Shown piece by piece: positions 25,881 to 34,411 of a DNA stretch of 64,000 nt (position 1 is the stretch's first letter; the number at the start of each line of letters is the position of its first letter). Source of the stretch: Streptomyces sp. CCM_MD2014 (lineage in GTDB: Bacteria > Actinomycetota > Actinomycetes > Streptomycetales > Streptomycetaceae); assembly GCF_000772045.1 (NCBI RefSeq), contig NZ_CP009754.1, positions 4,030,001 to 4,094,000 of the forward strand, written 5' to 3'. The notes beneath the pieces are model-generated. The model worked only from the letters and a program-made list of their open reading frames with translations. It was not told the DNA's origin and ran no database searches. Both the position numbers and the translations under genes were made by a program.

Positions 25881-27827
25881 ATGGGGACTCATACGGGGAG
25901 CGTTCCGAACCAGGTTCCGCAGGGCGACGGGTACGCGCACATGGTGGTGTGCGGCGACGACGGGCTGGCGCACCGGCTGGCCGCCGAACTGCGCGGCGTC
26001 TACCGCGAGCAGGTCACACTCGTCGTCCCGCCCTCCGGACGACGGGTGCGTCAGCCGGTGGTCGGGCGGGCCCGCGCGGCCTCGGCGGCGCTGCTCGACA
26101 TGGTCAACGCGGCCGTCAACCGGACCGGCAACGGCGATGCGGCCGACGCCGACCGCGAACTGGAGGCCACCGAGCCGACCGAGGACGTGCTCGCGGACGC
26201 CGGCGTCGAGCGGGCCACCGCGCTGGCCCTCGTGTACGACGACGACGAGACCAACATCCGCGCCGCCCTGACCGCCCGCCGGCTCAACCCGCGACTGCGT
26301 CTGGTCCTGCGCCTGTACAACCGGCGGCTGGGGCAGCACATCGAGGAACTCCTCGACCAGAGCGCCGCACTGGCCACCGGCGACGGTCCGGGCTCCGGTT
26401 CCGGGTCCACGACCGTGCTGTCCGACGCCGACACCGCCGCGCCCGCACTGGCGGCCACCGCCCTCGTCGGCACCAGCAAGATCGTCGAGACGGACGGCAT
26501 CCTGTTGCGCGCCGTCGAACGGCAGCCGCCCCGCCCGGGCGAGGTGGCCGACCCGGGACTGTGCACCCTCGCGCTGCTCTCCGCGACGAGCAACGACCCC
26601 GCCGGTGCGGACGGTTCGGAGGGAAGCGGCGAGCACGGGCCGCAGCTGCTGCCCGACGCGGCGGCGGTGGAGGCGGCCACCGGACGCGGGACCGTGGCCC
26701 TGGAGCAGGTGTCGTACTCCGGGCCGCCGCTGGCGGCCGGGCGCGCCGGCGTGCCCGCCTTCGGCGAGCTGTTCTCGCGTCGGCTGCGGTGGTCCCTGGC
26801 CGGTCTGGCGGCGTGCGTGGTGGCCCTCGCCGTGGCCCTGATGGTGGTCACGGGCGACCATCCGGTGCACGCCACGTACGTGACGCTGCTCGACCTGTTC
26901 GCCATCAACGAGCCCGCGCACAACGACGACAGGGGGCGCCAGATTCTCCAGCTGCTGTCCGGCTTCGTCGGGCTGCTGCTGCTTCCCGTCCTGCTGGCGG
27001 CCGTGCTGGAGGCCCTCGGCACCTTCCGCACCGCGTCCTCCCTGCGCAAGCCCCCGCGCGGTCTCGGCGGGCACGTCGTCCTGCTCGGTCTCGGCAAGAT
27101 CGGCACGCGCGTCCTGACCCGGCTGCGGGAGATGGACATCCCCGTGGTGTGCGTCGAGGCCGACCCCGAGGCGCGCGGCATGGCGACCGCGCGACGGCTG
27201 CGGGTGCCGGTGGTGCTCGGAGACGTCACCCAGGAGGGCGTCCTGGAGGCCGCCAAGATCCACCGGGCGCACTCGCTGCTCGCGCTGACCAGTGTGGACA
27301 CGACCAACCTGGAGGCGGTGCTGTACGCCCGTTCCGTGCGGTCGCGGCTGCGGGTGGTGCTGCGGCTGTACGACGACGACTTCGCGACCGCCGTGTACCG
27401 CACCCTGCGCGCCGCGCACCCCCGCGCGCTCACCCGGAGCCGGAGCGTGACGCATCTGGCGGCGCCGTCCTTCGCCGGGGCGATGATGGGGCGGCAGATC
27501 CTGGGGGCGATCCCCGTCGAGCGGCGGGTGCTGCTGTTCGCGGCGGTGCGGGTGGCGGGACATCCGCAGCTGGAGGGGAAGACGGTCGGGGAGGCGTTCC
27601 GGCCGGGGGCGTGGCGGGTGCTGGCGCTCGAGGTCTCCGACGGCGTCTTGGACGGTGAGCGGGTGGGCGGTGCCGGCTCGGAGGGGGCGCGGGGGTCTCG
27701 GCTGGTGTGGGAGCTGCCCGACACGTATGTCCTGCGGGGCTCGGACCGGGTGGTGCTGGCGGCTACGCGTCGGGGGTTGGCGGAGTTGCTGGGGCGGCGG
27801 GTGGTGCGGCGGGGGGCGGACCTGTAG
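25881..27827 (+). CDS. Double-RCK (TrkA-N) channel-like membrane protein
   Basis: A 648-aa protein: an N-terminal nucleotide-binding RCK-like domain (MVVCGDDGLAHRLAAELR), two membrane helices (around residues 300-325 and 355-380), then a second Rossmann domain (VVLLGLGKIGTRVLTRL; binds NAD(H)) and a TrkA-C-like tail. The order RCK-TM-TM-RCK resembles K+ channel and Castor/Pollux-type proteins. The loop between the helices lacks a TVGYG selectivity filter, so it may conduct other ions or act as a regulator. The start is ATG 25881 or 25941; the first gives a possible leaderless transcript. Confidence 0.78.
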   Translation: MGTHTGSVPNQVPQGDGYAHMVVCGDDGLAHRLAAELRGVYREQVTLVVPPSGRRVRQPVVGRARAASAALLDMVNAAVNRTGNGDAADADRELEATEPTEDVLADAGVERATALALVYDDDETNIRAALTARRLNPRLRLVLRLYNRRLGQHIEELLDQSAALATGDGPGSGSGSTTVLSDADTAAPALAATALVGTSKIVETDGILLRAVERQPPRPGEVADPGLCTLALLSATSNDPAGADGSEGSGEHGPQLLPDAAAVEAATGRGTVALEQVSYSGPPLAAGRAGVPAFGELFSRRLRWSLAGLAACVVALAVALMVVTGDHPVHATYVTLLDLFAINEPAHNDDRGRQILQLLSGFVGLLLLPVLLAAVLEALGTFRTASSLRKPPRGLGGHVVLLGLGKIGTRVLTRLREMDIPVVCVEADPEARGMATARRLRVPVVLGDVTQEGVLEAAKIHRAHSLLALTSVDTTNLEAVLYARSVRSRLRVVLRLYDDDFATAVYRTLRAAHPRALTRSRSVTHLAAPSFAGAMMGRQILGAIPVERRVLLFAAVRVAGHPQLEGKTVGEAFRPGAWRVLALEVSDGVLDGERVGGAGSEGARGSRLVWELPDTYVLRGSDRVVLAATRRGLAELLGRRVVRRGADL

Positions 27828-27849
27828 GGGCGCCGCCCCTACGACCCCG

Positions 27850-27870
27850 CCAGGGGGCTCCGCCCCCTGG
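27850..27870 (+). terminator. Intrinsic hairpin after RCK gene
   Basis: A perfect 9-bp stem CCAGGGGGC-TCC-GCCCCCTGG lies 22 nt after the RCK stop. This is the common Streptomyces GGGGGCTCCGCCCCC type hairpin. It probably ends transcription from the left and may also serve the peptidase gene converging from the right. Confidence 0.75.
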
Positions 27871-27900
27871 ACCCCCCGCCTGTGCCCACCCACCACCCGA

Positions 27901-27966
27901 CTCGGTCGGCCAAGAAGCCACCCCGAAGACCGCCTCGGTCGGCCAAGAAGCCACCCCGAAGACCGC
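27901..27966. repeat. 33-bp tandem repeat, two copies plus a partial third
   Basis: The unit begins CTCGGTCGGCCAAGAAGCC. Two identical copies lie at 27901-27933 and 27934-27966, and a diverged partial copy follows. It is intergenic between convergent genes. Confidence 0.85.
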
Positions 27967-28017
27967 CTCGACCGGCCGAGAGGTTCCCGACGAGCGCTTC
28001 GGCCGGCCGAGGGGGTT

Positions 28018-29895
28018 TCACCGCTTCGGCAAGTGCCTTCTCGCGAAGTCCAGTTCCAGGGCTACCTGCTTGATGCGTTCGTCGACGACCAGGGAGCCGT
28101 GGCCCGCGTCGTAGCGGTAGACCTCGTGGACTGCGCCCCTGGCCTCCAGGCGCTCGACGTAGTTCTCGACCTGGCGGATCGGGCAGCGCGGGTCGTTGAC
28201 CCCGGCGGAGATGTACACCGGGGCCTTGACGTCGTCGACGTAGGTCAGCGGGGAGGAGGCCTCGAAGCGCTCGGGGACCTCCTCGGGGGTGCCGCCCAGC
28301 AGGGTGCGGTCGAGGGCTTTGAGACCCTCCATCTCGTCGTGGTACGCCGTGACGTAGTCGGCGACCGGCACGGCCGCGATGCCCAGCGCCCACGCCTCGG
28401 GCTGGGTGCCGATGCCGAGGAGGGTGAGATAGCCGCCCCAGGAGCCGCCGGTGAGGATCAGGCGCTCGGGGTCCGCGAGGCCCGAGGCGACCGCCCACTC
28501 CCGCACCGCCGCGATGTCCTCCAGCTCGATGAGGCCCACCCGGTGCTTGAGGGCGTCGGTCCACGCACGCCCGTACCCGGTGGAGCCCCGGTAGTTGACG
28601 CGGACCACCGCGTACCCGTGGTCGACCCAGGCGGCCGGGCCCGCGGCGAAGGAGTCGCTGTCGTGCCAGGTCGGACCGCCGTGGATGTCGAAGACCGTCG
28701 GGAGCGGACCGGCCGCCCCGGCAGGCTTCTGGACCAGGGCGTGGATGCGGCCTCCGGGCCCCTCCACCCACACGTCCTCCACCGGGACCGAGCGGGGAGA
28801 CTTCAGGCCGGGCGGGTCCAGGACGACGCGGCCGGTGGTGGAGCGGACGGCCGACGGCTCGGCGGCCGAGGACCACAGGTACTCCACGCTGCCGTCGGGA
28901 CGGGCCGTGGCCCCCGAGACGGTGCCGGCGGGGGTGTCGATCTCCGTCAGGCCGCGCTCGGCGAAGTCGTAGCGGAACAGCTCGCTGCGGGCCTCGAAAC
29001 CGTGCACGATCAGCAGGCCGGAGCCGTCCGGGTACCACTGCGCGCTCACGTCGCCCGGCAGCTCCAGCGCGAGGTCGGTCTGCTCCCCCGTCGCCACGTC
29101 CCACACCAGGGGCTCCCAGCGGCCCCGGCGCTGGTGGCCGACGAGCAGCCGGGTGTCGCCGTCGACCGGCGCGAAGCCCAGGACCTCCAGGCCCAGCTCC
29201 TTCGCGCCGCCCTCGGTGTCGTCCAGCTCGGCGACCGTGCTGCCGTCGGGGCGCAGGACGCGCAGCGCCGAGTGCATGGCGTCGCCGTGCTCGGTGTGCT
29301 CGATCGCGATGAGGGAGCCGTCGTGGGAGAGATCGCCGACGCCCGCGGACTCACGGTGCCGGTAGATCTCCGCCGGGGGCCCGCCCGCGTACGCGAGGTG
29401 GATCGTCGTACCGTCCTCGTCCGTCGAGCGGCCGATCACCGCCGTGCGCCCGTCCCGGCCGAGGGCGAGGCCCGCCGGGTAGGAGGGGTCGAGGCCCGGC
29501 ACGGCGAGTTCGTCCTCGCCGCCCGCGAAGGGCTGGCGGCGCCAGACGCCGAACTCGTCGCCGTCCTTGTCGTCGAACCACCAGATCCACTCGCCGTCGG
29601 GCGCGAGCGCCCCGTCCGTCGTGCCGTTGGGCCGGTCGGTGACCTGGCGCTGCTCGCCGCTCGCACGGTCCCAGGCGTACAGCTCGTACGTCCCCGTCGC
29701 GTTCGACACGAACAGGGAGCGGTCCGGGGCGTCCTCGGCCCAGTCGGGCAGCGACACCCTCGGTGCCCGGAACCGCTTCTCCCAGTCGGGCACCTGCTCG
29801 CCCTGCGCGCGCCGCCCGTCCACGGCCCGCTCGTCCCTGTCCACGTCCACGGCCGCATCCATGTCCGGCGGAACGGACCCGTTGCTCTCAGTCAT
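28018..29895 (-). CDS. S9-family (prolyl oligopeptidase-like) serine peptidase
   Basis: The 625-aa protein has an N-terminal beta-propeller region (about residues 40-350) and a C-terminal alpha/beta-hydrolase domain. The expected catalytic triad is visible: Ser 485 in GGSWGGYL, Asp 568 in SAGVNDPRCP and His 599 in DAGHGSL; HGGPTWHDSD supplies the oxyanion region. It likely cleaves short peptides in the cytoplasm, as there is no signal peptide. ATG 29895 is chosen; the much longer frame to 30969 overlaps the SURF1 gene and is not coding. Confidence 0.9.
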   Translation of the reverse strand: MTESNGSVPPDMDAAVDVDRDERAVDGRRAQGEQVPDWEKRFRAPRVSLPDWAEDAPDRSLFVSNATGTYELYAWDRASGEQRQVTDRPNGTTDGALAPDGEWIWWFDDKDGDEFGVWRRQPFAGGEDELAVPGLDPSYPAGLALGRDGRTAVIGRSTDEDGTTIHLAYAGGPPAEIYRHRESAGVGDLSHDGSLIAIEHTEHGDAMHSALRVLRPDGSTVAELDDTEGGAKELGLEVLGFAPVDGDTRLLVGHQRRGRWEPLVWDVATGEQTDLALELPGDVSAQWYPDGSGLLIVHGFEARSELFRYDFAERGLTEIDTPAGTVSGATARPDGSVEYLWSSAAEPSAVRSTTGRVVLDPPGLKSPRSVPVEDVWVEGPGGRIHALVQKPAGAAGPLPTVFDIHGGPTWHDSDSFAAGPAAWVDHGYAVVRVNYRGSTGYGRAWTDALKHRVGLIELEDIAAVREWAVASGLADPERLILTGGSWGGYLTLLGIGTQPEAWALGIAAVPVADYVTAYHDEMEGLKALDRTLLGGTPEEVPERFEASSPLTYVDDVKAPVYISAGVNDPRCPIRQVENYVERLEARGAVHEVYRYDAGHGSLVVDERIKQVALELDFARRHLPKR

Positions 29896-30039
29896 GGCCC
29901 CATACTGCCCCGACCCGGCGACACCGCGCAGAAGAGATCCCCAGCCTGTGGACAACCTCCCCCGGCCCGTTCCCCCTCCACCACTTTTTCCACAGCCCCG
30001 CGGCAGAGCTCTCCGGGCGCGCACCGTACCGTGGAAGGC

Positions 30040-30906
30040 GTGTACCGGTTTCTGCTGACGCCCCGATGGTGGGGGATCAACGTCTTCGTCGTCCTGGCCA
30101 TCCCCTTCTGCATCTTCATGGGTTCCTGGCAGCTCGGCCGGTTCGAGGACCGGGTGCAGGACCACGAGTCCGCCACCACGCAGCACGAGTCGGCCCGCCG
30201 GGAAGCGGCGCGCCCGCTGGCGGAGCTGCTGCCCGTGGACAAGGCGACGGTCGGCAAGCAGACCACCGTCACCGGCCGGTACGACGATCAGCTGCTGGTC
30301 CCGGAGCGGAAGCTGGACGACCGGGAGGGCTTTTACGTCCTCACCCTCCTGCGCACCGACGGCGGCCGGGCGCTGCCCGTCGTGCGCGGCTGGCTGCCCG
30401 GCGAGCCCGACCCGGCGAAGGCCCCCGCCCCGCCCGCCGGCGAGGTCACCGTCACCGGCGCGCTCCAGGCCGCCGAGTCCCCCGGCAGCAACGGTGTCAG
30501 CGGACGTTCCGGGTGGCCCGACGGGCAGACCGGCTCGATCAGCGCGGCGACGCTGCTCAACCTGGTGCCGTACGACGTCTACGACGCGTGGGTCACGCTG
30601 AACGAGGGCGACTCCGGGATGCGGGCCGTGCCGGTGAGTACGCCGCAGGGCACGGGGCTCGATCTGAAGGCCTTCCAGAACCTCGGCTACACCGCCGAGT
30701 GGTTCGCCTTCGTCGGCTTCGTGATCTTCATGTGGTTCCGGCTGGCGCGCCGCGAGCTCGAACTCGCCCGGGACGCGGAGCTGGGCCTGGTCGCGGAGGA
30801 CGACGAGGCCGGGAGGCCCGAGAAGGCCGGGGAGGCCGGTAAGTCCGCCGAGCCCGAGGCTGCCGGGGACGGGGCGGGTGAGCCCAAGGCGGGGCTCACC
30901 TCCTGA
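30040..30906 (+). CDS. SURF1-family protein
   Basis: SURF1 proteins help assemble cytochrome c oxidase in the membrane. This 288-aa product has the two-helix topology: TM1 near residues 10-30 (GINVFVVLAIPFCIFMGSWQLGRF, with the family's GxWQLxR motif) and TM2 near 225-245, with an external domain containing VVRGWLPG between. The C-terminus is a Glu/Ala-rich tail. The start is GTG 30040 or 30031; neither has a well-spaced ribosome site. Confidence 0.85.
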   Translation: MYRFLLTPRWWGINVFVVLAIPFCIFMGSWQLGRFEDRVQDHESATTQHESARREAARPLAELLPVDKATVGKQTTVTGRYDDQLLVPERKLDDREGFYVLTLLRTDGGRALPVVRGWLPGEPDPAKAPAPPAGEVTVTGALQAAESPGSNGVSGRSGWPDGQTGSISAATLLNLVPYDVYDAWVTLNEGDSGMRAVPVSTPQGTGLDLKAFQNLGYTAEWFAFVGFVIFMWFRLARRELELARDAELGLVAEDDEAGRPEKAGEAGKSAEPEAAGDGAGEPKAGLTS

Positions 30907-30917
30907 CCCTCCGGGGC

Positions 30918-32159
30918 CTACGCCGCCGGGTCCGCCAGCAGCCCCGTCCAGTACACGGTCCCCACGCACGCGTTGGACACCGTGGCCGTCGCCGAGCCGG
31001 AGCCGCCCTCGGGGGTGTACGTCACCGACACGCTTCCCTCGGCCGGGCCGTCCGCGGTGACCAGCTGGGTCGTGGGCCCCGCCTCGCCGCCGCCACCGCC
31101 GCCTCCTCCTCCTGCGGAGCTGCCCGCCGACGTGGTCGTGTCCCCGGTGGGCGAGGGATCGGGCGAGGGCCCGCCCGTGCCGCCGCCCGTGGGACCGCCG
31201 GTGGTGGGGCAGGTCTCCGAGGGCACCCAGGCGAACTGCACCTCGTACGCGGCGCCCGGCGCCAGGGTCAGCGAGGACGCCTCCAGCGACGGGTCGGGCA
31301 GACCGGCCGCGGCGTCCCCGGCGGCGTGCCGTGCGGTGCCGATCCGGTCGGCGTCCGCGGCGCCCTGCGAGGCGGTGACGACGCTGCCGGGACCGGTGAC
31401 CGTACAGCCGTCCGAGGAGACGTTGGTGACCCGGAAGGAGCCGTAGACCACGCCCGTGGAGTCGGGGGCCGCGCTGCTGGCGACGGCCGGGCCGAGCGAG
31501 CCCGGCGCGCAGGCGGGGACGTCGGCGGGGGTGGAGGCGCTGGGGACGTCCGTGGGGGACGTGCCCGCCGCGGCACCGCTCTCCTTGCCGCCCGGCGTCT
31601 CCTTGGGGCCGTCCTTGTCCTTGCCCTCGGCGGTGTCCCCGGAACCGGCGATGCCGCTCTGGCCGCCGGCCGGGTCCTTGCCCTGGGAGGCGCCGCCCTG
31701 GGCCTGTGAGGCGTTGCCCGCGACGGACGGGTCGGCACCCGCGCCGGCGGAGTTGGAGACGTGCACGAGGGCGGGGACCGCCGTGCCGAGGAAGAGGACG
31801 GCGGCGGCCGCGCCGACGAAGGCCTGACGCTTTCGGGCCCGCCGGGCGGGCACGGCGCGCCGCAGGTGCTCCAGGGTGCCGTCGCTCGGCTCGATCTCGC
31901 CGACCGCCCGCTGCATCATCGCGCGCAGGGCGGCCTCGTCGACGGCCGGCCCGTCGGCGGCCGGCCCGTCGGGCCCCTCGGCGTCGGGGCCCTGCTCGGC
32001 GGGGCCGTGGTTCACAGTTCCGTTCCCAGCGTGCGTGTGCTTGTGCCTGTACTGCTCCCGCCCGTCCGACCCGGCGGGCGCGTCGTGCCCGTCGCGGGCG
32101 TCCGGTCGTGCGTCCGGCCCCTCGTCGTCGTCCCGTCGGGCGTCGCTGCCGTCGCTCAT
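30918..32159 (-). CDS. Membrane-anchored protein co-transcribed with the SigE-like sigma factor
   Basis: A 413-aa protein with a low-complexity acidic N-terminus, a helical segment (ALRAMMQRAVGEIEPSDGTL) and basic stretch, one membrane helix (FVGAAAAVLFLGTAVPALV, about residues 118-136), a Ser/Gly/Pro linker and an exported C-terminal domain with several Cys. Its ATG overlaps the sigma-factor stop (ATGA). This arrangement suggests a membrane partner or anti-sigma factor for that sigma, but no known anti-sigma motif (such as HxxxCxxC) is present. Function is inferred from position only. Confidence 0.75.
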   Translation of the reverse strand: MSDGSDARRDDDEGPDARPDARDGHDAPAGSDGREQYRHKHTHAGNGTVNHGPAEQGPDAEGPDGPAADGPAVDEAALRAMMQRAVGEIEPSDGTLEHLRRAVPARRARKRQAFVGAAAAVLFLGTAVPALVHVSNSAGAGADPSVAGNASQAQGGASQGKDPAGGQSGIAGSGDTAEGKDKDGPKETPGGKESGAAAGTSPTDVPSASTPADVPACAPGSLGPAVASSAAPDSTGVVYGSFRVTNVSSDGCTVTGPGSVVTASQGAADADRIGTARHAAGDAAAGLPDPSLEASSLTLAPGAAYEVQFAWVPSETCPTTGGPTGGGTGGPSPDPSPTGDTTTSAGSSAGGGGGGGGGEAGPTTQLVTADGPAEGSVSVTYTPEGGSGSATATVSNACVGTVYWTGLLADPAA

Positions 32160-32836
32160 GCCGGCGCCTCCATGGCCACCCTGAGCGCCGCGATGCCTCG
32201 CGAACCGTACGCCTTGACCGAGCCCAGGGATATGCCGAGCGTCTCGGCGACCTGGGCCTCCGTCATGTCGGCGAAGTACCGCAGGACCAGCACCTCGCGC
32301 TGACGGCGCTGCAGTCCCTTCATCGCCTTGATCAGGGAGTCCCGCTCCAGCTGGTCGTAGGCGCCCTCCTCCGCGCTCGCCATGTCCGGCATGGGCTTGG
32401 AGAGCAGCTTGAGGCCGAGGATGCGGCGGCGCAGCGCCGAGCGCGAGAGGTTGACGACGGTCTGGCGCAGGTACGCCAGGGTCTTCTCCGGGTCCCGGAC
32501 GCGTTTGCGCGCCGAGTGGACGCGGATGAAGGCCTCCTGGACCACGTCCTCGCAGGAGGCGGTGTCGTCGAGGAGGAGGGCGGCGAGGCCGAGCAGCGAG
32601 CGGTAGTGCGCCCGGTAGGTCTCGGTGAGGTGGTCGACGGTGGTACCCGCCGCCACGTCCTCGGCGCCGTCGCGCTGGTTCGATATGCGGGCCGGCCGCG
32701 CTGCGGGCATGGGCGCGATCACCGGCATGCCACCGGCCGGACCGGCCACACGGGGACGGACGGACCGGGCGGGCGGAACGTGCGGGCGCAGCGCCGCGCC
32801 CCGTGCCCCTGCGGTGAATTCGAGAACCTCTGCCAC
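32156..32836 (-). CDS. SigE-family ECF RNA polymerase sigma factor
   Basis: The 226-aa protein has sigma region 2 (LLGLAALLLDDTASCEDVVQ, about residues 80-110) and region 4 (VLVLRYFADMTEAQVAETLG, then SLGSVKAYGSRGIAALR). This is the actinobacterial SigE-type ECF architecture. An N-terminal extension of about 60 residues is Pro/Ala-rich; GTG 32836 is the start used, but a downstream start is possible. It is the first gene of a two-gene operon with the membrane protein. Confidence 0.88.
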   Translation of the reverse strand: MAEVLEFTAGARGAALRPHVPPARSVRPRVAGPAGGMPVIAPMPAARPARISNQRDGAEDVAAGTTVDHLTETYRAHYRSLLGLAALLLDDTASCEDVVQEAFIRVHSARKRVRDPEKTLAYLRQTVVNLSRSALRRRILGLKLLSKPMPDMASAEEGAYDQLERDSLIKAMKGLQRRQREVLVLRYFADMTEAQVAETLGISLGSVKAYGSRGIAALRVAMEAPA

Positions 32837-33322
32837 GCCAGTTGGACACGTCGACCCCCGCGAGGGTTGTACGTGCCGGGCGTCACGTTCCCGTGTCCGC
32901 CGCCGGACCGCCGCCGGGACAGTCCCCCTACCAGCCGCCCGGACCGCCGCCCGGACAGTCCCCCTGCCAGCCGCCCGGGCGGCCGCCCGGGGAGTCTCCC
33001 GGGCAGCCGCCCGCCTGACGGTGCGTCATAGGCCGTCATCGTCCGCTCTTCCCCTATGTCCCGTGTGAACGAACGTCCCCACGCCCGTCCTCGGCGTCCC
33101 CACGCCGACCCACGCGTCCCCGCGCCCCGAATGGGTGACCGCAAAGACGCTCCCCGCCGCTCGCACGGTTGCGGAGGGCGGGGAGGAAATCCTCTGACGG
33201 CACGGGTGCCCGGTACAAGTAGTCCGGACCAACTTCCGGATCACATCTCGTCCACGGATCCTACAAACGAAACCCACGACGGCCAGGGCTTTTCCCCCCA
33301 CCGATCCAGAGTTGACCGGGAG
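32837..33322. other. Intergenic region upstream of the sigma factor
   Basis: A 486-bp gap between asd (ending 33323) and the sigma-factor gene, both on the minus strand, so it should contain the sigma promoter. It holds a Pro-coding tandem repeat. An inverted sequence TCCGGA-N6-TCCGGA lies near 33226-33243. I see no convincing promoter or gene on the minus strand. Confidence 0.35.
32905..33012 (+). repeat. Three 36-bp tandem repeats coding a Pro-rich 12-mer on the plus strand
   Basis: On the plus strand a 41-codon frame (GTG 32893 to TGA 33016-33018) encodes three units of GPPPGQSPYQPP, GPPPGQSPCQPP and GRPPGESPGQPP. The repeat is exact in length. There is no ribosome site, so I report a repeat rather than a gene. 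Such PPG repeats occur at the termini of many actinobacterial membrane proteins. Confidence 0.7.
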
Positions 33323-34411
33323 TCAGGCGAACTCGGCCGCCACCAGCTCCGCGATCTGCGCGGTGTTCAGCGCGGCACCCTTGCGCAGGTTGTCCCCGCA
33401 GACGAAGAGTTCGAGCGCGGTCGGGTCGTCCAGGGCCCGGCGCACCCGGCCGACCCAGGTCGGGTCGGTGCCGACCGCGTCGGCGGGTGTGGGGAACTCC
33501 CCCGCGGCCGGGTTGTCGAACAGGACGACGCCGGGCGCGGTGGCCAGGATCTCCCGGGCCCCCTCGACGCCGACCTCGCCCTCGAAGCGCGCGTGCACGG
33601 TCAGGGAGTGCGTGGTGACGACCGGCACCCGTACGCACGTCACCGCGACCGGGAGGTTCGGCAGCCCGAGGATCTTGCGGGACTCGTCCCGCACCTTCAT
33701 CTCCTCCGACGACCAGCCGTCCTCCCGCAGCGATCCTGCCCACGGCACGACGTTCAGCGCGACCGGCTCCGGGAACGGCCCGGTGTCGTCGCCGACGGCC
33801 CGCCGTACGTCCCCGGGGTGGGTCCCCAGCTCGGTGCCGGCCACCAGCGACAGCTGCCGGCGCAGCGTCTCCACACCGTCCCGCCCGGCCCCGCTGACCG
33901 CCTGGTACGACGAGACGACCAGCTCGCGCAGCCCGAACTCGGCGTGCAGCGCGCCCAGCGCCACGATCATGGACAGCGTCGTGCAGTTCGGGTTGGCGAC
34001 GATCCCGCGCGGCCGCATCCGCACCGCGTGCGGATTGACCTCGGGCACGACGAGCGGCACGTCCGGGTCCATCCGGAACGCGCCCGAGTTGTCGACCACC
34101 ACCACGCCCTTGGCGGCGGCGACGGGCGCCCACTGCGCGGAGACCTCGTCGGGCACGTCGAACATGGCGACGTCGACCCCGTCGAAGGCCTCCTCGCTCA
34201 GCGCGACGACCTCGACCTCCTCCCCGCGCACGGCCAGCTTGCGGCCGGCCGAGCGCGGGGAGGCGATCAGGCGGATGTCGCCCCAGACGTCCGCGTGCTG
34301 GGACAGGATCTGGAGCATGACCGAGCCGACGGCACCGGTCGCGCCCACGACGGCGAGCGTGGGCCGGCCCGTGCGGCCGCCGCCCGGGCCGGTGCCTTCC
34401 GCGGCGGACAT
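33323..34411 (-). CDS. asd: Aspartate-semialdehyde dehydrogenase
   Basis: This enzyme converts aspartyl phosphate to aspartate semialdehyde with NADPH, the second step of the lysine/threonine/methionine/diaminopimelate pathway. The 362-aa protein shows the NADP-binding VVGATGAVGSVML (about residues 21-33) and the active-site ANPNCTTLSM (Cys 143), and later VVSSYQAVSGAG. ATG 34411 overlaps the aspartokinase stop by one base (TGATG), so the pair is translationally coupled. A 12-residue Gly-rich leader precedes the Rossmann fold. Confidence 0.95.
   Translation of the reverse strand: MSAAEGTGPGGGRTGRPTLAVVGATGAVGSVMLQILSQHADVWGDIRLIASPRSAGRKLAVRGEEVEVVALSEEAFDGVDVAMFDVPDEVSAQWAPVAAAKGVVVVDNSGAFRMDPDVPLVVPEVNPHAVRMRPRGIVANPNCTTLSMIVALGALHAEFGLRELVVSSYQAVSGAGRDGVETLRRQLSLVAGTELGTHPGDVRRAVGDDTGPFPEPVALNVVPWAGSLREDGWSSEEMKVRDESRKILGLPNLPVAVTCVRVPVVTTHSLTVHARFEGEVGVEGAREILATAPGVVLFDNPAAGEFPTPADAVGTDPTWVGRVRRALDDPTALELFVCGDNLRKGAALNTAQIAELVAAEFA

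Noticed and set aside
28018..30969. A 983-aa frame fusing the S9 peptidase with an N-terminal extension
   Set aside because: The extension is antisense to the SURF1 gene and has no family features; the peptidase starts at 29895.
30918..32849. A single 643-aa frame across the sigma-factor operon
   Set aside because: The upper part is the wrong frame of the sigma factor; the real gene starts at 32159 with an ATGA overlap.
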